From positions 62,001-126,000 of the forward strand of contig NZ_WMIE01000004.1 of NCBI RefSeq assembly GCF_009711225.1: a DNA stretch of 64,000 nt, given 5' to 3'. The position numbers and the translations under genes are program-made. The notes under the pieces were generated by a model. The model made no database searches, was not told the origin of the DNA, and saw only the letters and a list, made by a program, of their open reading frames with translations. Numbering within the stretch: the first letter of the stretch is position 1; each line of letters begins with the position of its first letter. Shown here piece after piece: positions 9,508 through 19,200 of the stretch. The DNA is from Paracoccus aestuariivivens (lineage in GTDB: Bacteria > Pseudomonadota > Alphaproteobacteria > Rhodobacterales > Rhodobacteraceae).

Positions 9508-10865
9508 ATGCGCACCTGCACGCGGGCGATGGCGGCCAGATAGTCAGCCACGATCCGCTCGCGATCATTGTGCCGACCGTCCCGCACAACATGGCGGCCC
9601 GCCGACCACACATCGCGGATCAGGCCATCATAGCCGGCAAAAATCAGGCTATCCAGCAACTGATCCCCCTCTCGCCCGAACAGCACCGGATTGTTCAGAT
9701 CAACCGCGCACAGATCGGCCCACATGCCTGCGCGGATTGCGCCCGTATCGCGCCCCGCCGCCGAGGCGCCGCCGTCAAGTCCGGCCTCATACAACACACG
9801 GCCAGTCGAACGATCAGGCTTGGCCAGCATGGCGCGGCCCCGATCACGCAAGCGCTGACTGTACTCCAGTGTCCGCAACTCCTCGACCATCGAGATCCGC
9901 ACGTTGCTGTCCGACCCGAATCCCAACCGCCCGCCGGCATCCGCCCAGATCGTGCCGTTGAATATGCCATCACCGAGCGAGGACTCGGTGATCGGACACA
10001 GGCCCGCGACTGCACCCGTGGCCGCCAGTCGGCGCGTCTCGTCCTCGGTCATATGGGTCAGATGGATCAGCGTCCAGCGTCGGTCGATGGCATGGTTTTC
10101 CAGCAACCACTCGACCGGGCGCTGACCGTAAGCGGCGCTGACCTCCTCGATTTCGGGAATCTGCTCGGCCAGATGCATGTGCAATGGCCTGTCCGGGCGA
10201 AGCGACGCGCAGATCTGCAATGCCTCGGGCGACACGGCGCGCAACGAATGAGGCGCAACACCGATGCCGCAATCATCCGGCAGATGTGCCAGCGTGGCCT
10301 CGGCCCCATCCAGCAGGCGTTGGAATTCGTCGGGAGTAGTCCCGAAGCGAGCCTGCCCCGGACCCAGAGGACGCTTGTCGACCCCGCCAAACTGGTAATG
10401 CACCGGCAACAACGTCAGACCGATTCCGGTGCGGCTGGCGGCAGCGGCGATCCGCTCGGACATCTCTGCGATGTTGTCATAATGACCACCGCCGATCCGG
10501 TGATGCAGATAGTGGAACTCGACATTGGTCGCATATCCGGCTTCGAGCATCTCCATCTGCACCAATGCGGCAATCGCTTCGACATCTTCGGGTGTCAGAT
10601 GGTCAAGGAAACGGTACATAATCTGCCGCCACGTCCAGAACGTGTCGCGGGGTTCGGGCCCCTTGGCCTCGGACAGGCCTGCCATGGCACGCTGGAAGGC
10701 GTGGCTATGCAGGTTCGCCATTGCGGGCAGCAACAAGCCCACGCGGTGACCGGTCGGGGCCGCGCCGGTCTCGACCGACCGGATTCGGCCATGCCCGACC
10801 GTGATCGATACATTTTCCGCCCAACCCGCAGGCAGCAAAGCCCGTTCTGCCCAGATCTGAGACAT
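9504..10865 (-). CDS. hutF: Formimidoylglutamate deiminase HutF
   Basis: Amidohydrolase of 453 residues that converts N-formimino-L-glutamate to N-formyl-L-glutamate and ammonia, step four of the five-step histidine pathway. The metal-binding motif is ANLHSHAFQRAMAG, with a further metal histidine in PHSLRAVSPE and in LHMHLAEQ. The signature GFGSDSNVRISMVEELRTLE carries the metal aspartate. HutF-type pathways need HutG (formylglutamate deformylase), which is encoded in the divergent operon, so the route is complete. It precedes hutC on the minus strand and is divergent from hutI. Confidence 0.95.
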   Translation of the reverse strand: MSQIWAERALLPAGWAENVSITVGHGRIRSVETGAAPTGHRVGLLLPAMANLHSHAFQRAMAGLSEAKGPEPRDTFWTWRQIMYRFLDHLTPEDVEAIAALVQMEMLEAGYATNVEFHYLHHRIGGGHYDNIAEMSERIAAAASRTGIGLTLLPVHYQFGGVDKRPLGPGQARFGTTPDEFQRLLDGAEATLAHLPDDCGIGVAPHSLRAVSPEALQICASLRPDRPLHMHLAEQIPEIEEVSAAYGQRPVEWLLENHAIDRRWTLIHLTHMTEDETRRLAATGAVAGLCPITESSLGDGIFNGTIWADAGGRLGFGSDSNVRISMVEELRTLEYSQRLRDRGRAMLAKPDRSTGRVLYEAGLDGGASAAGRDTGAIRAGMWADLCAVDLNNPVLFGREGDQLLDSLIFAGYDGLIRDVWSAGRHVVRDGRHNDRERIVADYLAAIARVQVRM

Positions 10866-10961
10866 GCGACTGCCCTTCTTTACATCAAAATAAGTTTAGA
10901 CATAGAGTTTGATTAAGTTTAGACATAACAAAATCAAGAAATCAATGCCGGAGCTTCAGCA
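10866..10961. promoter_or_regulatory. Divergent hutF/hutI promoter region with 14-bp direct repeat (candidate HutC operator)
   Basis: AT-rich 96-base gap between the divergent hut transcripts. The 14-mer TAAGTTTAGACATA occurs twice on the plus strand, at 10891-10904 and 10914-10927, with start points 23 bases apart, about two helical turns. Two identical copies in a gap this short are unlikely by chance. Binding by HutC is inferred from position and from how GntR repressors act. Confidence 0.6.
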
Positions 10962-12164
10962 ATGCTGCTTCTTACTCGCGGACGGTTGGCCAGAATGGGC
11001 GAGGGATCAGGCGGTTACGACCTGATCGACGACGCGGCTATGGTCATTTCTGCCGATAAAATCGAATGGGTCGGGGCTATATCCGTCCTGCCTGCACAAT
11101 ATGCCGACCTGCCGCATCACGACCTTGGCGGGCGGCTGGTCACTCCGGGGCTGATAGACTGCCATACCCATATCGTCTTCGGCGGCGACCGCGCCCGCGA
11201 ATTCGAGATGCGCCTTGAGGGTGCGACCTACGAAGAGATCGCGCGTTCGGGAGGCGGCATCCTCTCCAGCGTTCGCAATACCCGCGAGGCCGACGAAGAA
11301 GCCCTGCTCACGCAATCCCTGCCCCGCGTCGATGCGCTGCTGGCCGAGGGCGTGACCACGCTGGAGATCAAATCGGGCTACGGCCTGACTGTTCAGGATG
11401 AACTGAAGATGCTGCGCGTCGCGCGTCGCATTGCCGAAGTCCGCGCCGTCACCGTGCGCACCACATGGCTGGCCGCCCATGCTCTGCCCCCCGAATACAA
11501 GGACGACCGCGCGGGCTATATCCGCGATGTCGTCATCGCCGGAATGCAGCAAGGCCATGCCGAAGGACTGATCGACGCGGTCGACGGCTTCTGCGAGGGC
11601 ATCGCCTTTTCCCGCGACGAAATGGCCGCGATCTTTGACGCCGCCGCCCAGCTTGGCCTGCCAGTCAAACTGCATGCCGAGCAGCTTTCGGACCTTCACG
11701 GCGCCGAAATGGCCGCGCAGCACGGCGCGCTTTCCTCCGATCACCTTGAATGGCTGGGTCAGGATGGCATTGACGCCATGGCCGCGTCGGGCACCGTTGC
11801 GGTGCTGCTGCCCGGCGCGTTCTATACCCTGCGCGAGACGAAATACCCGCCGCTTCAAGCCCTGCGCGACGCGGGCGTGCCGATTGCGCTGGCGACCGAT
11901 TGCAACCCCGGCACCTCGCCGCTGACCTCGATCCTGCTCACGATGAACATGGGCGCGACGCTGTTTCGCATGACCCCGGTGGAATGCCTGACCGGCGTGA
12001 CCCGCCATGCGGCCACCGCCCTTGGCCTGCGCGATCGCGGCCAGCTTTCCCCCGGTATGCGCGCCGATCTGGCCATCTGGGACGCCAGCCATCCTGCCGA
12101 GCTGACCTATCGCATCGGCTTCAATCCCCTTCATGCCCGCATTGTCGGAGGCGAATTTGTCTGA
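10962..12164 (+). CDS. hutI: Imidazolonepropionase HutI
   Basis: Metal-dependent amidohydrolase of 400 residues that opens imidazolone propionate to formiminoglutamate, step three of histidine degradation. Hallmarks are [19 protein letters not shown] with the metal-binding H-x-H pair, [22 protein letters not shown] and [12 protein letters not shown] with the metal aspartate. It is the first gene of the plus-strand hutI-hutH-hutG-hutU operon. The next gene overlaps its 3' end. Confidence 0.96.
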   Translation: MLLLTRGRLARMGEGSGGYDLIDDAAMVISADKIEWVGAISVLPAQYADLPHHDLGGRLVTPGLIDCHTHIVFGGDRAREFEMRLEGATYEEIARSGGGILSSVRNTREADEEALLTQSLPRVDALLAEGVTTLEIKSGYGLTVQDELKMLRVARRIAEVRAVTVRTTWLAAHALPPEYKDDRAGYIRDVVIAGMQQGHAEGLIDAVDGFCEGIAFSRDEMAAIFDAAAQLGLPVKLHAEQLSDLHGAEMAAQHGALSSDHLEWLGQDGIDAMAASGTVAVLLPGAFYTLRETKYPPLQALRDAGVPIALATDCNPGTSPLTSILLTMNMGATLFRMTPVECLTGVTRHAATALGLRDRGQLSPGMRADLAIWDASHPAELTYRIGFNPLHARIVGGEFV

Positions 12165-13698
12165 ACTGATCCTTACCCCCGGTGAAACCACTCTGGCCCA
12201 GCTGGAATCTGTCTGGCGCAAGGGCCTTGCCGTGCGGCTGGCCGACAGCGCCCGCCCCGGCATCGCGGCCTCTGCGGCCCGTATCCAAGCGGCGGCCAAT
12301 GGCGACGTGCCGGTTTACGGCGTGAATACCGGTTTCGGCAAACTGGCCTCGATCAAGATCCGCTCCGAGGATACCGCCACCCTGCAACGCAACCTGATCC
12401 TGTCGCATTGCTGCGGCGTGGGTGAGCCGGTCGAGCCGGAAACCACCCGCCTGATCATGGTGCTGAAGCTGCTGTCGCTGGGTCGCGGCGCTTCCGGCGT
12501 CCGCCCCGAGGTCATCGCGCTGATCGAAAACATGCTGGCCCAAGGCGTGCTGCCGGTGATCCCGTCGCAGGGCTCGGTCGGTGCTTCCGGCGATCTGGCG
12601 CCGTTGGCCCACATGGCCGCGACCATGCTGGGCGAGGGCCGCGCGACCCATAAGGGCCGCGAAATGCCCTCCTCCGAGGCGCTGGCTGCTGCGGGCCTTG
12701 CCCCGGTGGTTCTGGCCGCCAAAGAGGGTCTGGCGCTGATCAACGGCACGCAGGCCTCGACCGCCTTCGCGCTGGCCGGGCTGTTCGACGCATTCGCAAG
12801 CGCCCGAGCGGCGCTGGTCACCTCGTCGCTGTCGACCGATGCGATCATGGGCTCGACCGCGCCCTTCCTTGAGGAAATCCACACTTTGCGCGGCCATCGC
12901 GGCCAGATCCTTGCCGCCCGCGCCATTCGCGGGCTGATGGAAGGGTCCGAGATCCGCGAAAGCCACCGGGTCGGCGATACCCGCGTCCAAGACCCCTATT
13001 GCATCCGTTGCCAGCCGCAGGTGACCGGGGCCTGCATCGACCTGCTGTGGCAGGCCGCAAGCACGCTGGAAATCGAATCCAACGCCGCGACCGACAACCC
13101 GCTGGTGCTGACCAGTCAGGACCTGATCGTCTCGGGCGGGAACTTCCACGCCGAACCCGTGGCCTTTGCCGCCGACCAGATCGCGCTGGCGATCACGGAA
13201 ATCGGGGCGATTTCCCAGCGCCGCATCGCGCTGATGGTGGACCCGGCGCTGTCCCATGACCTGCCGCCCTTCCTGACCCCCGATCCCGGCCTAAACTCGG
13301 GCCTGATGATCGCCGAAGTCACCAGCGCCGCGCTGATGAGCGAGAACAAGCATCTGGCCAATCCCTGCTCGACCGATTCCACGCCGACCAGCGCCAACCA
13401 AGAGGACCACGTGTCCATGGCCGCCCATGGCGCACGTCGCCTGAAGCGGATGAATGCGAACCTGGCCCATATCATCGGGATCGAGGCGATGTGTGCCGCC
13501 GCTGGCGTCGAATTCCGCGCGCCGCTGACCACCTCGGCCCCGCTGCAATCGGTGATCGCCACCCTGCGCGCGACCGTCCCGGCGCTGGATCAGGACCGTT
13601 ACATGGCCCCCGATCTGACTGAAGCCGCGCGTCTGGTCCGCGAAGGCGCGCTGGTCGCCGCCGTCGCCCCCGAACTGCTGGCCGAGGTGACGGCGTGA
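12157..13698 (+). CDS. hutH: Histidine ammonia-lyase HutH
   Basis: Removes ammonia from L-histidine to give trans-urocanate, the first step of the pathway. The Ala-Ser-Gly triplet that cyclises into the MIO electrophile is present in [16 protein letters not shown]. The substrate-binding region [12 protein letters not shown] is intact, and the family motif [15 protein letters not shown] is present. A TTG at 12157 is preferred as start: GGAGG lies five bases upstream and the product is 513 residues, normal for HutH. An ATG at 12133 in the same frame would add eight residues. The gene overlaps the end of hutI by eight bases, so translation is probably coupled. Confidence 0.95.
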   Translation: MSELILTPGETTLAQLESVWRKGLAVRLADSARPGIAASAARIQAAANGDVPVYGVNTGFGKLASIKIRSEDTATLQRNLILSHCCGVGEPVEPETTRLIMVLKLLSLGRGASGVRPEVIALIENMLAQGVLPVIPSQGSVGASGDLAPLAHMAATMLGEGRATHKGREMPSSEALAAAGLAPVVLAAKEGLALINGTQASTAFALAGLFDAFASARAALVTSSLSTDAIMGSTAPFLEEIHTLRGHRGQILAARAIRGLMEGSEIRESHRVGDTRVQDPYCIRCQPQVTGACIDLLWQAASTLEIESNAATDNPLVLTSQDLIVSGGNFHAEPVAFAADQIALAITEIGAISQRRIALMVDPALSHDLPPFLTPDPGLNSGLMIAEVTSAALMSENKHLANPCSTDSTPTSANQEDHVSMAAHGARRLKRMNANLAHIIGIEAMCAAAGVEFRAPLTTSAPLQSVIATLRATVPALDQDRYMAPDLTEAARLVREGALVAAVAPELLAEVTA

Positions 13699-14486
13699 CC
13701 CCGGTCGAAGTCACCCAAGGCGACAGCCCGGTCATCCTTGGCCTGCCCCATACCGGGACTTGGCTGCCCGAGGAAATCCGCGCGCAACTGAACCCGCGCG
13801 GACAGGTTCTGGCCGATACCGACTGGCATATCGAGCGGCTTTACGACGGGCTGCTGCCCGGCGCGACCACGGTGCGGGCAACCTTCCACCGCTATGTCAT
13901 CGACGCCAATCGCGGCGCGGATGATGCAAGCCTGTATCCCGGGCAGAACACCACCGGCCTTGTTCCCGTCACCGATTTCGACGGCGAGCCGATCTGGGTC
14001 ACGGACCCCACGGCCGAGGATATCGCCGACCGCAAGGCCCGCTTCCACGCGCCCTATCACGCGGCCTTGGCCGCCGAGATCGAGCGGGTGCGCGCGAAGC
14101 ACGGCGTGGCGATCCTTTACGATTGCCACTCGATCCGCAGCCATATCCCCTTCCTTTTCGAAGGGACGCTGCCGGATTTCAATATCGGCACGAATAGCGG
14201 GCGCTCCTGCGCGCCGGCCATTGAGGCCGCCACGCATGAGGTCGCAGCCGCGACGGGCCGGACCCATGTGCTGAATGGTCGCTTCAAGGGCGGCTGGACG
14301 ACGCGGCATTACGGCCAGCCCGGCTCGGGCGTTCACGCCATCCAGATGGAACTGGCGCAATCCACCCATCTTTCGACGGAGACCCCGCCCTTTGCCTATG
14401 ACGAGGCCAAGGCCGAGGCTTTGCGCGTTCCCCTGAAAGAAATCCTGACCAAACTCGCGGCGCTTGCCGCCGAACTGAAGGTATGA
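13695..14486 (+). CDS. hutG: N-formylglutamate deformylase HutG
   Basis: Zinc hydrolase of 263 residues that hydrolyses N-formyl-L-glutamate to glutamate and formate, the final step when HutF is used. Family motifs include [39 protein letters not shown] and [16 protein letters not shown], which provide the probable zinc ligands and catalytic residues. Its ATG overlaps the hutH stop by four bases, and its own stop overlaps the hutU start by four bases. HutG together with HutF shows that this organism uses the five-step variant and not the one-step formiminoglutamase route. Confidence 0.95.
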   Translation: MTPVEVTQGDSPVILGLPHTGTWLPEEIRAQLNPRGQVLADTDWHIERLYDGLLPGATTVRATFHRYVIDANRGADDASLYPGQNTTGLVPVTDFDGEPIWVTDPTAEDIADRKARFHAPYHAALAAEIERVRAKHGVAILYDCHSIRSHIPFLFEGTLPDFNIGTNSGRSCAPAIEAATHEVAAATGRTHVLNGRFKGGWTTRHYGQPGSGVHAIQMELAQSTHLSTETPPFAYDEAKAEALRVPLKEILTKLAALAAELKV

Positions 14487-16156
14487 CCCCGATGGACAAT
14501 CCCCGTCACAATACCCGCGACGTCTTTCCCGCCACCGGCACCCAGATCACCGCGAAAAGCTGGCTGACCGAGGCCCCCTTGCGGATGCTGATGAACAACC
14601 TGCATCCCGACGTGGCCGAGAACCCGCATGAGTTGGTCGTCTATGGCGGCATCGGCCGCGCCGCCCGGACGTGGAAGGATTTCGACCTGATCGTCGATAG
14701 CCTGCGCGCTCTGGAAGAGGACGAAACCCTGCTGGTGCAATCCGGCAAGCCGGTTGGCGTCTTCAAGACCCACAAGGACGCGCCGCGCGTGCTGATCGCC
14801 AACTCGAACCTGGTGCCGCATTGGGCGAACTGGGACCATTTCAACGAATTGGACAAGCGCGGACTGGCGATGTATGGCCAGATGACCGCCGGGTCGTGGA
14901 TCTATATCGGCACGCAGGGCATCGTTCAGGGCACCTATGAAACCTTCGTCGAGGCTGGCCGCCAGCATTATGACGGCAACCTGACCGGCAAATGGGTGCT
15001 GACCGGTGGCCTTGGCGGTATGGGCGGCGCGCAGCCCCTTGCTGCCGTCATGGCCGGGGCCTGCTGTCTGGCCGTCGAATGCGATGAGACCCGCGCCGAT
15101 TTCCGCCTGCGCACCCGCTATGTCGATGAAAAGACCCATAGCCTCGATGAGGCGCTGGAGATGATCGAGCGCTGGACCAAGGCGGGCGAGGCGAAATCCG
15201 TGGCCCTGATCGGCAACGCCGCCGAGGTCTTCCCGGAACTGGTGCGTCGCGGTGTCCGTCCCGACATCGTGACCGACCAGACCAGCGCCCATGACCCGGT
15301 GCATGGCTATCTGCCGATCGGCTGGACCGTCGCTGAATGGCGCGCCAAGCAGGAATCCGATCCGAAAGCCGTGGAAAAGGCCGCCCGCGCGTCCATGCGC
15401 GTGCAGGTCGAGGCGATGGTGGCCTTTGCCGATGCCGGCATCCCGACAGTCGATTACGGCAACAACATCCGCCAGATGGCGCTGGAAGAAGGCTTCACCC
15501 GCGCCTTTGCCTTCCCGGGTTTTGTCCCCGCCTATATCCGCCCGCTGTTCTGCCGCGGCATCGGTCCCTTCCGCTGGGCGGCGCTTTCGGGCGACCCCGA
15601 GGACATCCGCAAGACCGACGCCAAGGTCAAGGAACTGGTGGACGACGCGCATCTGCACAACTGGCTGGACATGGCGCAGGAACGCATCGCGTTCCAGGGC
15701 CTGCCCGCGCGGATCTGCTGGGTCGGGCTTGGCATCCGCCACAAGCTGGGCCTTGCCTTCAACGAAATGGTCCGCAATGGCGAGCTGAAGGCCCCGATTG
15801 TCATTGGCCGCGACCATCTGGACTCTGGCTCGGTCGCCTCGCCCAACCGGGAAACCGAGGCGATGCAGGACGGCTCGGATGCCGTGTCCGACTGGCCGCT
15901 GCTGAACGCGCTGCTGAACACCGCATCCGGCGCGACCTGGGTGTCGCTGCATCACGGCGGTGGCGTCGGCATGGGCTTTTCGCAGCATTCGGGGATGGTC
16001 ATCTGCTGCGACGGCAGCGAGGATGCCGACCGCCGCATCGCGCGCGTGCTGTGGAATGACCCAGCAACCGGCGTGATGCGTCATGCGGATGCAGGTTATG
16101 ACATCGCGATAGAATGCGCGAAAGAGAATGGGTTGAATCTGCCCGGCATTCTTTGA
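14483..16156 (+). CDS. hutU: Urocanate hydratase HutU
   Basis: NAD-dependent urocanase of 557 residues, step two: urocanate plus water to imidazolone propionate. It shows [20 protein letters not shown] near the N-terminus, [19 protein letters not shown], a glycine-rich NAD site [15 protein letters not shown], and the conserved Cys region [32 protein letters not shown] near the C-terminus is a family signature. A start three codons later (MDNPRH) is equally possible. It is the last hut enzyme gene. The transporter genes follow after 67 bases. Confidence 0.96.
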   Translation: MTPMDNPRHNTRDVFPATGTQITAKSWLTEAPLRMLMNNLHPDVAENPHELVVYGGIGRAARTWKDFDLIVDSLRALEEDETLLVQSGKPVGVFKTHKDAPRVLIANSNLVPHWANWDHFNELDKRGLAMYGQMTAGSWIYIGTQGIVQGTYETFVEAGRQHYDGNLTGKWVLTGGLGGMGGAQPLAAVMAGACCLAVECDETRADFRLRTRYVDEKTHSLDEALEMIERWTKAGEAKSVALIGNAAEVFPELVRRGVRPDIVTDQTSAHDPVHGYLPIGWTVAEWRAKQESDPKAVEKAARASMRVQVEAMVAFADAGIPTVDYGNNIRQMALEEGFTRAFAFPGFVPAYIRPLFCRGIGPFRWAALSGDPEDIRKTDAKVKELVDDAHLHNWLDMAQERIAFQGLPARICWVGLGIRHKLGLAFNEMVRNGELKAPIVIGRDHLDSGSVASPNRETEAMQDGSDAVSDWPLLNALLNTASGATWVSLHHGGGVGMGFSQHSGMVICCDGSEDADRRIARVLWNDPATGVMRHADAGYDIAIECAKENGLNLPGIL

Positions 16157-16223
16157 ACAAGGGGGGCGACGACGCAACGCACCGCCGTCGCTCTCGTCCA
16201 TCAGTCCAACTACGGAGAAAACC

Positions 16224-17039
16224 ATGAACTTCCAAATGACCCTTCGGGCTGCGCTTGTCAGCCTGATCGCACTCGGTGCGGGCACGACGGCCTCGGCCGA
16301 CCAGCTGGCTGATGTCAAAGCCGCAGGCAAAATCGTCACCGCGACAGACATGCACTATGCCCCCTTCGACATGCTGAACAACGGCACCTATGAGGGCATG
16401 ACCAAGGACCTGTTCGACGAAGTGTCCAAGGAAATCGGCGTCGAGCCGCTGTATCAGGACATTCCGTGGCCTGCCGAACTGCCGGGTCTTGAGGTCAAGA
16501 AATTCGACATCATCATCGCTCCGGTGACGATCACCCCCGAGCGGCTCGAGCGCTACACCTTTACCCTGCCGATCGCCGATGCGACCGTCGCGCTGGTCAA
16601 GGCCGCGTCGAGCGACCTGAAAGCCCCCGAGGACATCAAGGGCAAGACCGTCGGCGTCCAGCAGGGCACCGCGCAGTTCAAGCAGCTTGAAGCCTTCGGC
16701 GACAAGCTGGGCGGCGTGACCATCAAGGAATACGGCACCACCGACGAAGCCTACGCCGATCTGGCCGCCGGTCGTCTGGATGCGGTCGCAGGCTCGCTTC
16801 CTAACCTGACCTATCTGGTGAAGAACCGCCCCGAAACCTTCGCCCTGTTCGAACCGGCCAAGTTCGGCGAGCCGAAATACTTCGCCTGGGCCCTGCGCAA
16901 GAACGCCGACACCGAGCCCTTTGCCAAGGCGATCAACGACGCGCTGCTGAAAATGACCGATGACGGCCGCGTCAAGGCGATCCAGGAAAAATGGCTCGGC
17001 ACCTATACCGAGCTGCCGCGCGAAGTTCCCGCGAAGTAA
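16224..17039 (+). CDS. Amino-acid ABC transporter binding protein, probably histidine/urocanate
   Basis: Periplasmic binding protein of 271 residues from SBP family 3 (HisJ/GlnH type). A Sec signal peptide ends near TTASA-DQ. The domain begins KIVTATDMHYAPFDMLNNG and includes the family motif VEPLYQDIPWPAELPGLEVK and GVQQGTAQFKQLE. It is the first gene of a four-gene importer directly downstream of hutU, which argues for histidine, urocanate or a related hut substrate (inference from context). A strong intrinsic hairpin follows the stop codon and separates it from the permease genes. Confidence 0.9.
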   Translation: MNFQMTLRAALVSLIALGAGTTASADQLADVKAAGKIVTATDMHYAPFDMLNNGTYEGMTKDLFDEVSKEIGVEPLYQDIPWPAELPGLEVKKFDIIIAPVTITPERLERYTFTLPIADATVALVKAASSDLKAPEDIKGKTVGVQQGTAQFKQLEAFGDKLGGVTIKEYGTTDEAYADLAAGRLDAVAGSLPNLTYLVKNRPETFALFEPAKFGEPKYFAWALRKNADTEPFAKAINDALLKMTDDGRVKAIQEKWLGTYTELPREVPAK

Positions 17040-17049
17040 GCCTGTTCGG

Positions 17050-17078
17050 CGGGCGGGGTCATCCCCGCCCGTTTTTTT
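17050..17078 (+). terminator. Perfect hairpin with T-tract after amino-acid binding-protein gene
   Basis: CGGGCGGGG at 17050-17058 pairs perfectly with CCCCGCCCG at 17063-17071 across a TCAT loop and is followed by seven T residues. This is a textbook intrinsic terminator, 10 bases after the binding-protein stop and 19 bases before the permease start. In this position it probably acts as a partial terminator or mRNA 3' stabiliser that keeps binding protein in excess. Confidence 0.88.
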
Positions 17079-17096
17079 GCTTTAGACGAGACGTGC

Positions 17097-17744
17097 ATGT
17101 TTTCCATCCCGGTCTTCTTTGAAAGTTTCGGGCCGCTTCTATGGGCGGCACGATACACGTTGCTGATTTCGTTTCTGGGCATCGGGCTTGGATTGATCTT
17201 GGGCGCCTTGATCTGCGCCGCAAGATTGTCGCCCTATGCGATCCTGCGTCGTTTCGCGGCGGTCTGGGTCAGCTTTCTGCGCGGTGTGCCGCTTTTGGTG
17301 CAGCTGCTGGTCTTTTACTATGCGCTTCCGGTGATCGGGCTGGATGTACCGGCATTTGTCGCAGCCATCGTGACGGTCGGCATCTGTGCCAGCGCCTATA
17401 TTTCCGAAATCTGGCGCGGCGCGATCAACGCATTGCCCAGGGGCCAGTCCGAAGCCGCAATCGCCATCGGCATGAGCCCCCGCGATGTCTGGTCCCGTGT
17501 GGTTCTTCCCCAGGCCGTCTCGCTTTCGTTGCCCGCTCTGATCAACGAGTTGATCCTGCTGGTTAAGGCTTCCTCGCTGGTCTCGGTCGTCGGCATCCTT
17601 GAAATCACCCGCTCGAGTCAGGCGCAGGCAGCAACGACCTTCCGTCCGCTCGAGGTCTATCTGGCAGCCGCCTGCATCTACCTGATGATCAACCTGTGCC
17701 TTGCAGCACTGGGACGCTATCTTGAACACAGGACGACCGTCTGA
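17097..17744 (+). CDS. Amino-acid ABC transporter permease (HisQ-like)
   Basis: Inner-membrane permease of 215 residues of the HisMQ/GlnP family. Membrane helices are visible from about residue 12 onward. SFLRGVPLLVQLLVFYYALP is the usual R-G-T/V-P-L-L-V-Q region. The ATPase-contact loop is INALPRGQSEAAIAIGMSPR followed by DVWSRVVLPQA. The TGA stop overlaps the ATG of the second permease by one base. Together they form the channel of the importer whose binding protein lies upstream. Confidence 0.92.
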   Translation: MFSIPVFFESFGPLLWAARYTLLISFLGIGLGLILGALICAARLSPYAILRRFAAVWVSFLRGVPLLVQLLVFYYALPVIGLDVPAFVAAIVTVGICASAYISEIWRGAINALPRGQSEAAIAIGMSPRDVWSRVVLPQAVSLSLPALINELILLVKASSLVSVVGILEITRSSQAQAATTFRPLEVYLAAACIYLMINLCLAALGRYLEHRTTV

Positions 17745-18406
17745 TGGATATTGCCGTCTTCCAACAATACGGTCCCGCGCTGATCAAGGGCTTCGGCTAC
17801 ACCATCCTGTGCTGGGCACTGGGCACGGTCTTCGGCATGATGCTGGGACTGGTGATCGCGCTGATCCAACGCTATTCGCCACGGCCGGTCCGCTGGATCA
17901 TCCAGATCTATATCGAGATCATCCGTGGCACGCCGTTTCTGGTCCAGCTTTTCGTCCTGTATTACGGCGGGCCTTTGGTCGGGTTGCGGCTGGACGCGCT
18001 GCCAGCGGGCCTGCTTGGCCTGACCATCTATAGCAGCCCCTATTTCGCGGAAATCTTCCGTTCGGCTTTCCGCGCCGTGCCGCTGGGCCAGATCGAGGCC
18101 GCCCGCGCGATCGGCATGGCCGAACCGACCATCATCCGCCGCATCCTGTTGCCTTTGGGTTTGGTCTCGGCACTTCCGGCGCTGGTCAACTTCTCGATCA
18201 TCCTGACCAAAGAGACTGTGATCCTTTCGATGATCACCGTGCCCGAACTCATGTATCAGGTCAGCCGCATGTCCACCGAAACCTTCCGCTATCTGGAAGC
18301 GAACCTCGTGCTGGCGCTGTTCTTCTGGGCGCTCGTTGAAACTATCTCGCGCGTGGGCCGTCGGTTCGAGGCGCGCATTACCAAACATCTGATCGAAAGG
18401 ACCTGA
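17744..18406 (+). CDS. Amino-acid ABC transporter permease (HisM-like)
   Basis: Second inner-membrane permease of the importer, 220 residues. It carries [19 protein letters not shown] and the ATPase-contact loop [20 protein letters not shown]. Five membrane helices are apparent. Spacing is operonic on both sides, and the ATPase gene starts two bases after its stop. Confidence 0.92.
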   Translation: MDIAVFQQYGPALIKGFGYTILCWALGTVFGMMLGLVIALIQRYSPRPVRWIIQIYIEIIRGTPFLVQLFVLYYGGPLVGLRLDALPAGLLGLTIYSSPYFAEIFRSAFRAVPLGQIEAARAIGMAEPTIIRRILLPLGLVSALPALVNFSIILTKETVILSMITVPELMYQVSRMSTETFRYLEANLVLALFFWALVETISRVGRRFEARITKHLIERT

Positions 18407-18408
18407 CG

Positions 18409-19179
18409 ATGCAGGCTTCCTCAGTCGAGATCCGCAAGGTCAACAAGTTCTATGGCCCGTTCCACGCGCTGAAAGACATCGACCTGTCCATCCCCCCCGG
18501 CAAGGTGACCTGCCTGATCGGGCCTTCCGGCTCGGGCAAATCCACGCTGCTGCGCTGCATGAACTTCCTCGAAGAATACGACTCGGGTGAGGTTCGCATC
18601 GATGGCCAACTGATCGGCTATGACGCCCCCGGAAAACGGATGTCGGGCCGGAAATTGCGCGAGATGCGGCGTTCGATCGGGATGGTGTTCCAGCAGTTCA
18701 ACCTGTGGCCACACATGACCGCGCATGAAAACGTTGCCGAGGGCCTGATCCGCGTGCGCGGCCTGAGCAAAGCCGATGCGATGACCCGCGCCGCCGACGC
18801 GCTTGCGAAGGTCGGACTGGCGGACAAGATGGGCAACCACCCTTCCCGCCTGTCAGGCGGCCAGCAACAACGCGTCGCCATCGCCCGCGCCATTGCGATG
18901 GAGCCGAAGTTGATGCTCTTCGACGAGCCGACCTCGGCGCTGGACCCCGAACTGGTCGGCGAGGTGCTGAACGTGATGAAGACGCTCGCCTCGGAAGGCA
19001 TGACGATGGTCGTCGTTACCCACGAAATGGGATTTGCCGCCCATGTCGCGGATCAGGTGGCCTTTCTAGAAAAGGGCGAGTTGGTCGATGTGGACACGCC
19101 CTCGGGCATTCTGCACCACCCCAAGGACGCCCGCATCCAATCGTTCCTGCGCACCTATCACGAGCGCAACAGCTTCTGA
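18409..19179 (+). CDS. Amino-acid ABC transporter ATPase (HisP/GlnQ-like)
   Basis: ATPase of 256 residues with Walker [16 protein letters not shown]-loop [14 protein letters not shown], signature [17 protein letters not shown], Walker [13 protein letters not shown] and switch histidine [10 protein letters not shown]. This is the polar amino-acid subfamily. It is the last gene of the hutU-linked importer and converges with the PLP decarboxylase gene 21 bases later. Confidence 0.95.
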   Translation: MQASSVEIRKVNKFYGPFHALKDIDLSIPPGKVTCLIGPSGSGKSTLLRCMNFLEEYDSGEVRIDGQLIGYDAPGKRMSGRKLREMRRSIGMVFQQFNLWPHMTAHENVAEGLIRVRGLSKADAMTRAADALAKVGLADKMGNHPSRLSGGQQQRVAIARAIAMEPKLMLFDEPTSALDPELVGEVLNVMKTLASEGMTMVVVTHEMGFAAHVADQVAFLEKGELVDVDTPSGILHHPKDARIQSFLRTYHERNSF

Positions 19180-19200
19180 TCGGGTAGGGCGACAGGCCGC

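Noticed and set aside
9570..12299. Frames antisense to hutF (plus) and hutI (minus)
   Set aside because: Shadows of complete hut genes; no recognisable domains.
14396..16351. Minus-strand frame of 651 codons
   Set aside because: Antisense to hutU and parts of its neighbours; high-GC codon usage of the real gene creates the open frame.
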